Of a stretch of 64,000 nucleotides of DNA, positions 39,938 through 52,348 are shown piece by piece (within the stretch, counting starts at the first letter, position 1; every line of letters starts with the position of its first letter). Origin of the DNA: Rotaria macrura (Eukaryota > Rotifera > Eurotatoria > Philodinida > Philodinidae). The DNA lies in assembly GCA_900239685.1 (NCBI GenBank), contig OENT01000020.1, forward strand, positions 124,001-188,000, read 5' to 3'. The notes below the pieces were generated by a model. It did no database searches, was not told the origin of the DNA, and worked only from the letters and a program-made list of their open reading frames with translations. A program made the position numbers and the translations under genes.

Positions 39938-40470
39938 ATGACTTCTGTCGATTTAAACAAGTATCAAGGAGCTCATGTATTAATTGTAGATAAAAAATAC
40001 TTCATGTTCACTACTTGTATTTGATTATACACAAAATTACAACTGTTGCGGTGGTTTTATTAAATACGATTATGATGATCCTCAACGAATAGAAAAGACT
40101 GCTAGAGAAGAATTGTATGAAGAAACTCGAACCTTGATATCATGTGATATCAATCATTTATCAACTTGTTCCTTTGTTGATCTCGATCATCATGGTTATA
40201 TATTTCGATGTTATATATTTAAAATTAAATGTCAATCGGATATATGTGAAAAGTTTATGAATTTTCAATTTAATGAACTATCACTTGATGATGATTATCA
40301 TGAAACAAGTTCACTAGGATATTTTCCACTAAAAAACTTTAAGAGAAAAAAAATCTCTTTCAAAAATTGACACTAAGTCCATGACAAAAGATAATAATGG
40401 CAAATTCAATGTACTTACTAGACGTGTTATATGTGTGATTAAAGAAGCAGTTCGTAGAAATTTATTTTGA
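39938..40470 (+). pseudogene. Nudix-hydrolase-like gene with two frame breaks in A runs
   Basis: Nudix enzymes hydrolyse nucleoside diphosphates linked to another moiety. The first part, from the ATG at 39938, reads KYQGAHVLIVDKK. The frame then shifts, and from about 40005 to 40370 it reads NYNCCGGFIKYDYDDP and TAREELYEETRTL, which fits a Nudix box (G...REUxEE). A second shift near 40346-40353 leads to a further stretch ending in VICVIKEAVRRNLF and a TGA at 40468-40470. Each break is explained by one extra A, in the A6 run at 39992-39997 and in the A8 run near 40346-40353. Either this is a young pseudogene or both are homopolymer sequencing errors in an intact gene. The substrate cannot be told. 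It ends 88 bases before the CACYBP start, and an AG directly abuts its ATG. Confidence 0.6.
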
Positions 40471-40558
40471 AATCTAAAAGCGAAACAAATGAGTTATTTT
40501 TATTTTAATCGTTCATAATATTGTTGACTTTTCAGATAGAATAAAAGTTATCGCGAGA

Positions 40559-42527
40559 ATGGCCAGTTTTGAACAACAAATACAGGATGTAAGAATATTA
40601 CGATTATACAAAATTAAAACAATAGAAGATGTTTTTTTAATGAAAATTTGAATGATAGCCTTCAATTACATGTTTGTTCATAGGTAAATGCAGATATAGA
40701 TGACATCAAAAATCTACTTGGTCAAGCAAATCGTTCACGAGTAAAGCAACTTCTTGAACTTCAACAACGTCGATTCGAAACTGAATTGATTGCACTCAAA
40801 GAAAAACAAGAACAAAATGCAGCAGCAGCAGCAGCAGCTGAGAAGAAACCAAGTGTGCCTGTCGCATCAGCAACAGCTCGTTCTTATACAAAGGAAATAT
40901 CACTCTATGGTAAAATAGAAGGATTTATAAAAATTAAGGATATTTATCTAATATGTCATTTCTTCGTAATTCATTTTCTAGCGTGGGATCAATCAGATAA
41001 ATTCGTTAAACTATACGTTCAAAATTTAGATGGTATTGGTAGTTTACCTTCTGAACAAGTTCGTTGTTCGTTTGAAAATCGGTAAATAGAAAATGTTTTT
41101 TTATTATCAATTAAATGATCAAATGTTGCTTATTTCAGAGGTTTTACACTTGATATAATTAATTTTAAAAATATTAATTACGTTTTTAAACTTAATCGTC
41201 TTTTGCATGAAATCAAACCTGAACAATCGTCATACAAAGTAAATCGAAGTCGTTGTTTTTTATCTTAGTAAAATCAACACAAATTTCCTACATATTTCAC
41301 ATGAAAATTCTGTATTTTTCTTCTTCATAGAAATTTTGAGCTGTAAACATGAGATACATTTTCCATACATTGAATTGTATTGATAATGCAACTTACTAGA
41401 GAAGTTGATCAAATAATGATTGCTCCTAATTGCATTTTTAATGATAACTAGTCTAATGACAATGCATATTAAAGTGAAACTATGAGCCTTGTAGAAAATT
41501 TAAATTTCAAAGTAAATTTAAACGTTTTTTAAGATGTAATGAAAATAGACAAGCAAGAGTTTAGATTAGTTCCAAACATTTAACTTACATAGATCCTTAA
41601 AATATTCAAAAGTCTTCCGCAAAGAAATTTCATTGTCGAAAAAAAATAAAATATAAAAATATATATATGTATCGTGAATATTCTATGTAATGTAGTTTTT
41701 GATTTATATGCAGATGTCGATATGTCAAGGATGATAGATACAAATACATAAATTAAATATGATCATTGTGTGATCAACATAAAAAATACATGAATCGATC
41801 GAACCATGACATAGGGAAAATAATCCGTGGGAGTTGGTTCGAGTCTATCACAATAGGCAATCGTAAGTTGAGATGTTCTTGAAAATATGATGAATATATG
41901 CAACAGACTCATTTACTAGTTGCATAAACCATCGAAATATTAATATATTATTATAAATACAAACAAAAACAACGTATAGATTTCTATTAAACATACACAA
42001 ATGAATTGAACAGATCGCGGAACGAGTGATCAATCATGTTTGTAAAATAGCTCGAACTTTCAAAAGATATTTCTTTCCTAGTCTAGTATAAATAAAACGG
42101 CAGATTAGATGTGTGTAGTACGATTTAGTTTATGAATAAATACGTTTATATTTTTTTCAATAGGTTAAAAAAGATATGGTCATTTTATCATTGGCTAAGG
42201 CTGACTCCAAAACTTGGGAATGCGTACTACGTGATGAAAAGAAAGCACCTGAAAAGTAAGTTCCCTCGATCGGGATCATTTTTTTATCTACGATTTTGCT
42301 CATATATATATATGGACATGTATTGAATTATATTTATACTTATATGTATGCATAGATCAATACCAAAGATGGACGAAGGAAAAGATCCAGGTGATTCATT
42401 AATGCAACTTATGAAAAATATGTACGAGACTGGTGATGATGAAATGAAACGTACTATTGCCAAAGCTTGGACTGAATCACGTGAAAAAATGCATGGTGGA
42501 GGGGATGCCGAAATGCCAGGATTTTAA
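40559..42527 (+). CDS. CACYBP: calcyclin-binding protein / Siah-interacting protein (CS and SGS domains)
   Basis: CACYBP/SIP links Siah E3 ligase to Skp1 and binds S100 proteins, acting in ubiquitin-dependent turnover of beta-catenin. Six exons, 40559-40588, 40684-40909, 40982-41081, 41139-41238, 42164-42255 and 42356-42527, give 239 residues (human 228). Order: an N-terminal helical hairpin (MASFEQQIQD, then NLLGQANRSRVKQLL), an alanine-rich linker encoded by a GCA run, a CS domain opening with WDQSDKFVKLYVQNL, and a C-terminal SGS segment (DPGDSLMQLMKNMYE, DDEMKRTIAKAWTESREK). These blocks are near-identical in arrangement to the animal family. All phases agree. Intron 4 is unusually long (926 bases). 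An acceptor-like CTTTTCAG ends 23 bases before the ATG, and the gene sits between the Nudix and VAMP genes on the same strand. Confidence 0.95.
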
Positions 42528-42764
42528 TTGAACAATTTAGAACAAAAAAAAAGGAAAGAAAACTATTCCAACAAGACAAGCAGGACATTAGAAAATTTCA
42601 TACTCAAGATATTTGTGATGTGTTTCTTTTTTCATTGCGTTGAACAAGTTTGCATTCTTTTTCTGATTGACGTTTGTTTTCTAGATTATGAGATTTTTGT
42701 CATAGAAAAGTTCACACCAATTTTCTTCAGTCATTTATTTTTTAAATTCTTAAATTCGAAACAA

Positions 42765-44287
42765 ATGGCTACAGCAGGCTATACACGCCCTCAAACTTAT
42801 GTAAGTATATGCGCTTATTTCCTAAATTGTATTTCTTGTTCAAAAAAACTATGTATCACAATCGAAATTTAGACGGTTGTATTCCAACGTAAACACAGAA
42901 TTGTTCCATGATTGTTAAACTATGATTAAATATTGAAAAAACTGTAAATTTTCTTCCGTTAAGATATCAAAAAACCTATATGACAGACCATCTTCAGTAA
43001 ATAGCTCTTTTCTAATCTTTAAAATGCAACATAACACGAGGTCACGATTCTAGCATTTCTCTGAAAACATAAACTATAACTAATTATCATGGAATCATCC
43101 GGTCTAATTATTCCTGCAACAAAATGAAATGTTTATATTAGTATGCCTAGAATTCTCTCATTCAACGGCGATTGATATCGAAGAAAAATTTTCGAATAGA
43201 TGCGTTTGCAGATTCTCAGTCTACTTTTTTGAAACTTATAAGATACCTTTTCAAATTTTCAGTTGTTAGTAAATGTGTTTATTGTAGACATATCGATGAT
43301 TCACAGTATGTCATCCACGAGAATGTTTTGATTGTCTTCACGTCATTAAAATTATCAACATCTAATTTCAAACTTTGCATGAATAAATGTCACGATGAAT
43401 GTACTAGATCTGACATCGGAGCTCGACAATTGATATCCCGTCGTGATCTGAGAATAACTATAGATGTCTGTTGATAGCTCAAGTCAAGTCTCGATGCCTC
43501 AAGAACGAATGGTTGGAAGTCATAGTATCGCAGAATTTTCTAATACGCTCATCTTACGTGTCAGATCCATACAGTATGAACAACAGAGTTATCGAACGTG
43601 TCGAGAACTTCTCTCGTTATTATTGATACAATGAATTCAATCATAAGATCATTGCCATGACGTACTCTTTATTTTAGTCATCAATTCGTGACGATGATGA
43701 CGACGCACTTGATATTCAAATTGATTCGTAAGTTATCCTATATCATCAGCAGATTTCTTCAATTCCATTTTTATTCAGGGATACTACACATTCAACTGCA
43801 ACTGGTGGCGTCAAAAAGTAGATTATATTTCGGCAATTTCTTTAGGCTTTTAACATATGATGTACTTTGCCTACTAATTTTCATAGACTTCATGGTCAAG
43901 TACAAGAAGTTGTTGGTGTTATGAAAAAAAATATCGATAAATTACTAGATCGTGATGTTGCATTAAATAATTTAATGACACGCGCCGAAGATCTCGAAAC
44001 ATCGGCTTCGACTTATAATCAAACAACTAAACAACTACGACAAAAATATTGGTGGAAAAATGCTAAAGTAAGAATAATATCGAATTATTTTAAACTCATA
44101 ATTGTCTTTTTGAAAAATTTGATTTCCTAGACAAAGGTTATTATTGCCGGTATAGTTATTGCAATCATTCTGATCATTATTAGTAAGTTAAAATCATCAT
44201 TTGTGTATATAACAATGTTTGTAATTTTAATTTTATGAAATTTTATTTCTAGTGGCTATCGCTTTGAATCGTCGTGGAAAGAATTGA
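42765..44287 (+). CDS. VAMP: VAMP/synaptobrevin R-SNARE
   Basis: Vesicle membrane R-SNARE that pairs with syntaxin and SNAP-25-type partners to drive membrane fusion. Five exons, 42765-42800, 43678-43727, 43887-44067, 44131-44182 and 44253-44287, give 117 residues, the usual length of synaptobrevin. The SNARE coiled coil runs from about residue 30 (HGQVQEVVGVMKKNIDKLLD) through the central arginine of LLDRD to QLRQKYWWKNAK. The KYWWKN juxtamembrane motif is followed by a single C-terminal membrane anchor (VIIAGIVIAIILIII) and a short RRGKN tail. The N-terminal segment is short and acidic (DDDDA), unlike the proline-rich neuronal VAMP2 start. It could be the VAMP1/2/3 or VAMP4/8 type; the short tail does not settle this. 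An acceptor-like TTTTCTTCAG ends 34 bases before the ATG, and the gap from CACYBP is 237 bases. Confidence 0.95.
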
Positions 44288-44503
44288 AGTTCCACACTAT
44301 ATATATATTCAAACTTTTATTAATACTCTTCGGTCAGATGTCCATAGTCAACGATTGAATGGTCATCCTTAACTATCTATTTATTCGTGCGTCTATCTCA
44401 TATTTCCTTATTGTTTGTTGTTTGTCTGTATTTATTTGAAATTAAAAAGCAACAACGGAATCTCAATCACATCTCTTCATATTGTATATTTCATTTAAAT
44501 AAT

Positions 44504-44509
44504 AATAAA
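44504..44509 (+). promoter_or_regulatory. probable poly(A) signal of the VAMP gene
   Basis: AATAAA about 217 bases after the VAMP stop, in an A-rich 3' flank. It is the best-placed canonical hexamer downstream. Confidence 0.4.
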
Positions 44510-45788
44510 TAACATAGAGAAAACGAAAACTTATTTCATGTGCGATACACATATGGGGGTCTTTCATCTCTAGCGAAGTAGGTGTGAAAAGTATGTTTTT
44601 CTTTTCTTTTCAACAGGTAACAAGGCATCTGTCAAGCACTGCACTGATTGATTTTCATAAATAAAAAAAGAGAACCGACGTAAGGAAAAATTCTTTTTTT
44701 TTTGAGCGTCAATGAGGTTCTAATTTGAGTTTTGTCACCACCTAGTGTTTGTGAAGAGCTTTTCTCACACACACCTTTATATATAAATAGACAGACAAAT
44801 TGAACAATTAGCGCATCCTGCAGTGGAAAATGATGATCATCTTCCTTCTAGCAAATCGATAAACGATGGCATTCCACTCGTACTTTTTTTCTCGAATTCT
44901 TCTTCGAATAGATGATACACAAGTAGTCAATTGAAAAATTGATTACATAGGATAATAAGATATACATATATACAATTTCGTCAAGGATGACATCAGACTC
45001 TGTGTGTTGTTCGTCGTTTTCTCTTTTTCTTTTTGTTTTATTCTTCTTGTATGCCAATGTTCAGTAATTGAACGGCCAACTGTATAGACGTGGCACCCTG
45101 CTATGATTAGTACGAAGAACAATAGACTCTATGTATATATATATATACGAAAATCAATAGGTGCGAAGAGAGAAAGAGAAGGAGAAAATTCTCGCCAGGA
45201 GGTCTCTCGCTACCGATAAGAAGAAAGTTTTATTTCAATATTCAATTGAATGTTTGATCCGTCCGCATCGAATAAAATACAAAACGAAAAAAAATAAAAT
45301 AGCGAGAAAAAGTAAAGTAATCATTATTATAGACATCGATGTGTTGTATTCAAATCAATCACTTGGAATGAAAACGAGCAAAAAACAAGAATAACAAATG
45401 ACAATATGTTGAATGTTATCGATTGTGTGGATGCGTGATTTAAGGTGGAGACATATTCACAATGTTAAGCTCATCATGTTATTAGTTTGTTGATTTAGAT
45501 GAACGAACTTCTTAGTGTCAAATGAACCGACTATTAATCATTCACACTTTTCTCACTCTATATGTAGCTATATATCGAATTAAATCTTGTACACTCAAAT
45601 TCCTTTTGTTTCCTTATACCCATAGAAATGCATTGTTTTTCGTGTCATAACAAGCAAAAAATACGTGTTTTCAAATGAAAGCAAACGAACCAAAAGAAAA
45701 AGAAAAAAGAAAAAGTTCAAGTAATGCATCACACACACACACACACATGCACACGAATACATATAATATTTATAAGAAAAAGAAAACG
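44510..45788. other. convergent intergenic region and ZIC 3' flank
   Basis: Lies between the convergent VAMP and ZIC genes, so it should hold both 3'UTR ends. No coding family seen. Frames at 44848-45057 (minus) and 45161-45394 (plus) are lysine/arginine-rich by base composition. A CA repeat lies at 45730-45746 near the ZIC stop. Confidence 0.5.
45730..45746. repeat. CA dinucleotide microsatellite
   Basis: About eight uninterrupted CA units, 43 bases beyond the ZIC stop and probably inside its 3'UTR. Confidence 0.8.
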
Positions 45789-47785
45789 TCAAAAATTTAG
45801 TCCTGTTTGTCGATGATAATAGTGTTGTTGTAAAGCAGCAGCATGATGTGGATGATAAACGTGTGGATGATGATATGCACTCATGGTATGCATATGTAAT
45901 GGCCAATCAGTTGAAGGTGGGGGTGGTGGTGGTGGTGCTTGCACCTGAGGATGATGCATGCGCGCTAGAGCAGCTTTCATTGGTGTGAGATTTTCAAATG
46001 ATGGGGGGGATTCTGAACAACTATCTGTTGTTGTTGTATTCATCGATGAATGATTTGTTTGAATTAGTTGTTGTTGTGTTTGTTGTTGATGTTGTTGCTG
46101 TTGTTGTTGCTGTTGCTGCTGCTGCTGCTGCTGCTGTTGTAAATGATGAAGATGAGTGTTGATACTGTCTCGTGATGAACGACGACGTCTTTGAGAATGA
46201 TGATGCATTCTTGATGATGGTGACGGAGATCGTTCATTTTCACCTGCACGTCGATGAAGATTATTTCGTTTCATACATGAATCATTCGCTGATCCTGTTG
46301 AAGAATTCGTTGCTGTTGATGATGTTGAATCTTGTCCTTGAGATTCATGCATTTTCATATGTTTACGTAGAGCTAAAGCAAAAAACAAATACCGAGGTAT
46401 TTTTCAAATTTTTTCTAAAATAAAAACAAAGACATTTTCTTTCTTACATGATGGATGAGTATATGTTTTATCACATCCACTAACTCGACAATTGTATGGT
46501 TTATCCGATGTATGAACATGTTGATGTTTCTTTCGATCGGAACTATTGGCAAAACTTCGTTCACAGAATTGACAATGAAACGGTCGTTCTCTAGTAGAAT
46601 CAAAAGTACGTCGAGAGTTTTTTCTTTTTAATATTCTTTCGTAGAAAATTTTCTTAACGAGAAAACTTACCCAGTATGTGTTCGTTTATGAATCTTAAGA
46701 TTTTCAGAACGTGCAAACACTTTTCCACAACGAGCAAATGGACAAGCAAATGGTTTTTCACCGGTATGCACACGAATATGATTGACCAATTTATATTTTG
46801 CTTTAAATGCACGACCATGTCGCGGACAATCAAGCCATAAACATGTGTGTGTTGATTGTTCAGGTCCGCCCACATGTTCAACAGTAAGATGTGTGACTAT
46901 AAGAAGAAAATCGAAGGACAAAATGCCATGATTATTATGTCTTTACTAACAAGCTTCATTTATATAGTGAACAGAACATATATATATACACACACATTTT
47001 TGTCATCTGTTTAACCTCATCATTATTTCAGTAGCACCACAGGAGATTTACTTCCGACGTTTTCTTTTTTTCTTCTGTTCTCCTGCATTCTTTCTCTATT
47101 TTTTTCTTTTCATTAAAAAATTCTACGATTGGATGTATATATTTAACTTACCGATGTCTTGCATATAGGCAAAAGCTCGATTGCATATTCGATGTGTATC
47201 AGGATCAATCCATTTACATACGTAATTGTCATTTTTACCATTTGAAATATTTGCTACATTACATGTTGTACCAAGTCCTTGTCGATATGAAGGATGAAAA
47301 TAAGGTAAAAATGCTGTTTGTGTTGTTGGATCAATATGTGAACCAGCTGTAACATAACGTGAATAATATTGTGTATTGGCATACTGTTCGGGATCGAACA
47401 TTGGATATGTCCTGTATACATTTATATATAAATACATATATAAGTGTATGAGTGTTAATTAGGTTTTATAATATCTATATTTTAAAGTAATTCAATGAAA
47501 ATCTTACATAAAACTTGAAGCTGCTAATGGATCTTGTGCAGTTGAAAATGGTGGTGATGTACCTGGATAGGATGAAAAATCTGTTCGACGTTGTTGTTGA
47601 TCGTCAAGTGAATTCAATGATGTTGAACCGGGTACATGAAAAATTGAAGATGACGATGGAGTTGATGTTAATGGTCGATATGTAACCGGGGCATACGGAC
47701 TTGGATACGATGATGACGTTGTGTTATTTGTACTTTCGCCAACACCACCAGTTATTTCAACAGATGGACTGGTTGGATCGAACAT
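45789..47785 (-). CDS. ZIC: ZIC/odd-paired family C2H2 zinc-finger transcription factor
   Basis: ZIC/Opa proteins are nuclear transcription factors of neural and mesodermal patterning. Five exons, 47785-47508, 47411-47152, 46896-46671, 46590-46448 and 46372-45789, give 496 residues. Five tandem fingers occupy the middle: the divergent first finger ([18 protein letters not shown]...THLTVEHV), then [58 protein letters not shown] and [20 protein letters not shown], joined by HTGEKPF-type linkers. This order and spacing are diagnostic of ZIC. The N-terminal third is serine/proline-rich. The tail is long and low-complexity: polyglutamine of about 17, a seven-proline run, and histidine-rich [11 protein letters not shown]. 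Introns interrupt fingers 1 and 5 and the linker between fingers 3 and 4. The start is the first in-frame ATG of exon 1; an acceptor-like CTGATCAG ends 4 bases before it. Confidence 0.94.
46081..46140. repeat. CTG/TTG trinucleotide run coding polyglutamine in ZIC
   Basis: Sixty bases built of TTG and CTG triplets, with a pure CTG core at about 46114-46136. Read on the minus strand they give a mostly CAG/CAA glutamine tract with one histidine interruption. The pure core is the part most liable to length variation. Confidence 0.85.
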
Positions 47786-49566
47786 TGATCTGATCAGCTG
47801 GAGGAATTCGATTTAAAAATTAAAAAGAGATAAACTTCATAATTACTCTCATGCCGGGCATTACTTACTGTGCGATTTGTCGTTTTTTTTTTTGTTGTCA
47901 ACAATCTCGATAGGGGTTGGCACTTGTCGGTTTTTTTGCAATGCTCCACAGGATTGAGAACTTGTAGGGAGAGGTGTGCGTCGTACGGTGCCTATAAGCT
48001 CACCAGGATCTAGCTATTGATACTGCAATAATGACTCCAGTAGGCAACCTATCAAGCACAGACACAGACACAGCAGTGTAGTCGAATTTTTTTGTCGTCG
48101 TTGTCAAGAAAGAAAAAGAGAGAAAACGAGCGAACTAGAGAGAGAGAGCAAGGAAAAAAAGGAAGAAAAGTAAAATGCACCAATGAGAAAAAAGCTCAGA
48201 GAAAATATTGTATTCGACTTTTTTCTTTTTGGTTGTTTGTTTGTTCTTTCTGGAATATCTGTTTTGGATTATAGTGAGTTTATGAAGGAGAACTCCTGAG
48301 GTGTAGATCAACCATTCACAGTACTGAAGAAAGTATAGATGTATTACTTCTAACGAGCAGAGAAAGATACGAAAAAGGAAATGCTCGTGTCATCTCCAGC
48401 CGTGCTATTTCTTGTTCTATCTCAAGAAGAAGAAAAAAGGTCGTTATAGACGTGCGAAAGAAATAACTACAGGGTGCTGATTGGAGAGTGTACATGTAGT
48501 GCCGTTCGTTAGTTTTCTTTTTTTTTCTCTTCTTATTTCACCAATAGAATAATTTTTTTTTGACATTGAATTATTGACCAATAGAAAAAAAGCAAACGAT
48601 TCCATCCTGCTGGAATTTATTTTTCACAATCGAAATGTATAAGAATCATAGATTTAATATTAATAAAATTGCTTCATTCAGTATCCATTGAACAGTATCT
48701 AAGTGAAATCTCTAGACTTGATAGAAAACTATGGAACGTTTACACTATTAGTTATCCACTAAATGCATGGGAATGGATGCATATTCGACTACTATCCTTA
48801 ACATGCGTCATGAAGTCAGGTTCATTGTTGATCGAATATCTTGTCTTAGATCACTCTGTAGTTTGAAGCATGTAAACTTGAACAATTTTTTATGTCATGA
48901 CAAGATTTCAATTATATCAACTGCGTAAATGTTGTTTTATTCGCAATTTCATCGTTAGTGACTTTCCGATTTCCCAATTGTCCACTTGTTTGCCATGAAC
49001 ATCGATGTCTAACGAAATGAATCGTTTGATCTTATTACATCGTTTACCTTGATCTCAATTTTTTAACGATGATCTCTTCTTATTGTTTGATCATAATCGA
49101 TGAGACGGAAAACTTGAACATGGAACGATTACACCTTTTCTCTTCTTCTTCGTGTCTTTTTCTTTTTTCGTTACGTTCATCATCTAGTAGTGAGTGAGTT
49201 CATTTCGTATTTGATGCTACATCTACACATACACATTCGATCTGTTCCGCTCCAGATGGTTCAAATGACAAGTCGAAAAATGAACAAATTAAATCCATGC
49301 TGAGAGTAATCGATCGAATTGCATAGAATAAGACATTGGGAAAGAATTTCTCGTGTCCCATCTTCTTATTTAAAACATGTGGTGAAAACAGACGTTTCTC
49401 TAATTTCATTCTATTTAAATACATGATGTCTCACTGTGCTAGAGACAATTTTTTGCTATTTTTCTATTGCATCACATTAATAATAATTTATCGTACTTTT
49501 TTCATCCAATTGTTAAATATACACATACTTATCAAGTGAGAATTCGATGTTCATCAAAAAGGATGA

Positions 49567-49599
49567 TCTATCTATCTATCTATATATATATATATATAT
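49567..49599. repeat. TCTA/TA compound microsatellite
   Basis: A short TCTA tetranucleotide run passes directly into TA dinucleotides. Confidence 0.75.
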
Positions 49600-49888
49600 G
49601 TAGTGCACTTTACAGAAAAAATAGAGATAACAAAATGTTAGTCATCATCTGATGCATTATAACAAGTGTGTATATGTATGTGTATATTATTGTAGTTATC
49701 CATAGGGATATGAACGACGTAATATTATCATTGTATATTATTTTCATATCGAAATTCGAAACAGATTTTATTAATTCGTTCAATCGTTCAGAAGAATAAA
49801 TATTGTTCATCTTGTTTAGAATCGAACTTTCTAAAATAAACATAACCCGCCCACAATAATTGCTGGAACGAGACACGATCATCGTTTC

Positions 49889-49905
49889 GTGTGTGTGTGT
49901 GTGTG
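49889..49905. repeat. GT dinucleotide microsatellite
   Basis: About eight uninterrupted GT units in the region upstream of ZIC. Confidence 0.8.
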
Positions 49906-52348
49906 CATGTGATGGATAAGGATAGTAGGGGGTGTTAAAAGAAAACATGAAACTGTCTGACTACCATATAAATAGAGACATTATCATCATCATCACAATC
50001 ATAGACTACTTTCTTCATTGTACTATCAACACATTTTAGAATCTTGTCCATCAGACAATACCACTATCACATTCTTTCTTTCATATCTTCACAAGACATC
50101 TTTTTCACACAATTAGATGAAATAGAAAGTGAAAATGGCATTGACATACAATGAATGAAATGTTCAATTGTCCGATAAAATTTTAAAAATTAAAAGTATG
50201 ACTTGAACCAAAATGAAAAGTTTTATCTTGTTCTTCGTCTAAAAATAACATTTCACATTCGAATATGGAAAATTTGTTCTGCTATATAAAATATACTATA
50301 CCTACTGTGCATATATAGATAGCACTAAAATGTAAAAAAAAAGAGAAATAAGTGGCACAATGTGAACAAACACTTCGTTGCAGAAGATCTACTGCTGTCT
50401 GCCTGCCAGATCAAAGACATTATAATAGACTAACAATCGTTTATGAGAAAAACTTATCGATAGAAAAAAAAACATAACGAGAGAGGCAAAGTGGTCTTTT
50501 TCTGACACCTTCTTTGAAACAAAAACGAATACAGAGAAAATCATGAAAACAGCTTCACCCATCACCCAAGTGTCAACGATGCCGCAACAGAGTGTACGTA
50601 ATAAGGGATAATCATTCATATTCTTTTTCTACGATAAAGATCAATGCCGCTCGTTAGACATCAAGATCGCAGAATGATTTTTTGATAGTGCAAAAGAAGA
50701 AAAACAAATTTCCAATCGTTTTTCTATTTTCTCCTGCATATTTTAGTACATAGAATTACAAACGAGAAGCTAAGAAGAAGAAGAAAGAAGCGAATCATTT
50801 CCAAGTTCATGATTTTCGTTAACACCTTTACCTTTTCTTTTTGATCAATGAAGTGACAGAATCCAATGATGATTGTACTAATAAATTACAATGAAAATAA
50901 CTTGTTGTTCAAGTAGACAGTCGACGTTGATTTTTCATTTTCTTTTTGTTTTTACTAAGATTAGTGACAAGGCGATGAGTCGTTTTCACCTTTCTTTTTC
51001 AAGTGTGAAATATAGATGTAATTTTGAAGATCACACATCTATAGATGTTCATTAGACGATAATTTATTTTCTTCAATTTGAATCGTTGAAATAGGAGGAG
51101 ATGCAAAAGCAACGAGTCGAAAAACAGCATGAAACTTATGTAATCGATTATCATAGCTGTGTTTTCTCCTATTCTTTTTCTCATTCATATTCTTCGATAT
51201 TTTCTACTCATCGGTATGTTCGTTACTTTGCACTTTACAGAAAAAAAATATGTCAAATAGAACAAGATGAAAAAAATAATAACATCAATAAGTAGTACTA
51301 CTACTGTGAACAAGTGTAAGATAGAAGGATATCAATCGTGAAAAGAAAGAAATGTCAGTCCGACAAAAGTAGTCAGCAGGATGAATCGGAAAAATATCCC
51401 AATTTACTTTGTCTATGCGCACTATTGATATTCATAATTAGCTCTCTAAGATGATGAACAGCTGAACATGTGCTACTGCAAGATTCTCTCTCTGTGTGCA
51501 GCTCCACGTACGTTTCTACGTGTATATCTATGTGTATTATACGTATTCATGAATAACAAAAGAAAATCTTGCTGAATGACAATTGTTTTTAATCCGTTTC
51601 AATCATACAATATAATCGATTGGAAAGCATGTGAATGTATTATTTTGTATCTTGTTCATCAGTGGGGAGTCACAAACTAATACCCACTTTTCTTGATACG
51701 AACAACAAGTTTATTTAGCTTTTAATTTTCATTTCTGCTTGATTTATAATTTGACGATTGGAAAATTAAATTGATATATCATCGAAATGATGATACGTAC
51801 TGTGTTTTTGTTCGCTCATCACCGGAAGACGTTTCCTACGTTGAATGTATTCATATTCAAAACGGAAAATCTCCACACGAGTTCGGCAAGACAGGAAATC
51901 TAGCGCACACGACATGAATAAAAGAAAACGAAAACAATAGAGATAGCAAGAGTTAATCCAGTCATTCTCTATCTATAGAACAAAGTTCATGTCAATGTTT
52001 TACACGACGTTACGATTCACGAATAGAATCCATCAGATAGGATCCAACAGAGTGACTAGACTAAAAATAGAAGTCAACGATGAGCCCATTCTCATATGAT
52101 TATTATCAATATATCTTGATTAATACATATATATATATATAGAGCATGTGACTTGTTGAATCTCAATTAGCAAAAAAGAATGCCTTCAATATCTTTTATA
52201 TGTTCGAGACGAGTTACATCGTAGATCAATAGATTAGAATCTGAAACGATGGGATTTCTTTCTGAATTAAGTTCAGTATCTCTCGAAATTTAACAACCGA
52301 CTTGATGAAAGAAACAATCCAATAAAAATTTTGATTTCTATTACGATT

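Larger units (their letters stand above)
47786..52348. other. 4.6-kb gene-poor region upstream of ZIC
   Basis: No gene seen. The first 300 bases are less AT-rich and probably carry the ZIC 5'UTR and promoter. A GA-rich stretch lies near 48102-48180. Microsatellites at 49567-49599 (TCTA then TA) and 49889-49905 (GT) are in this block. Long non-coding flanks are typical of patterning genes, so enhancers are likely here, but none can be located by reading. Confidence 0.5.

Noticed and set aside
43172..43474. 100-codon plus-strand frame with several cysteines
   Set aside because: It sits in the first VAMP intron, begins without a good start or splice context, and its cysteine spacing fits no zinc-binding family I know.
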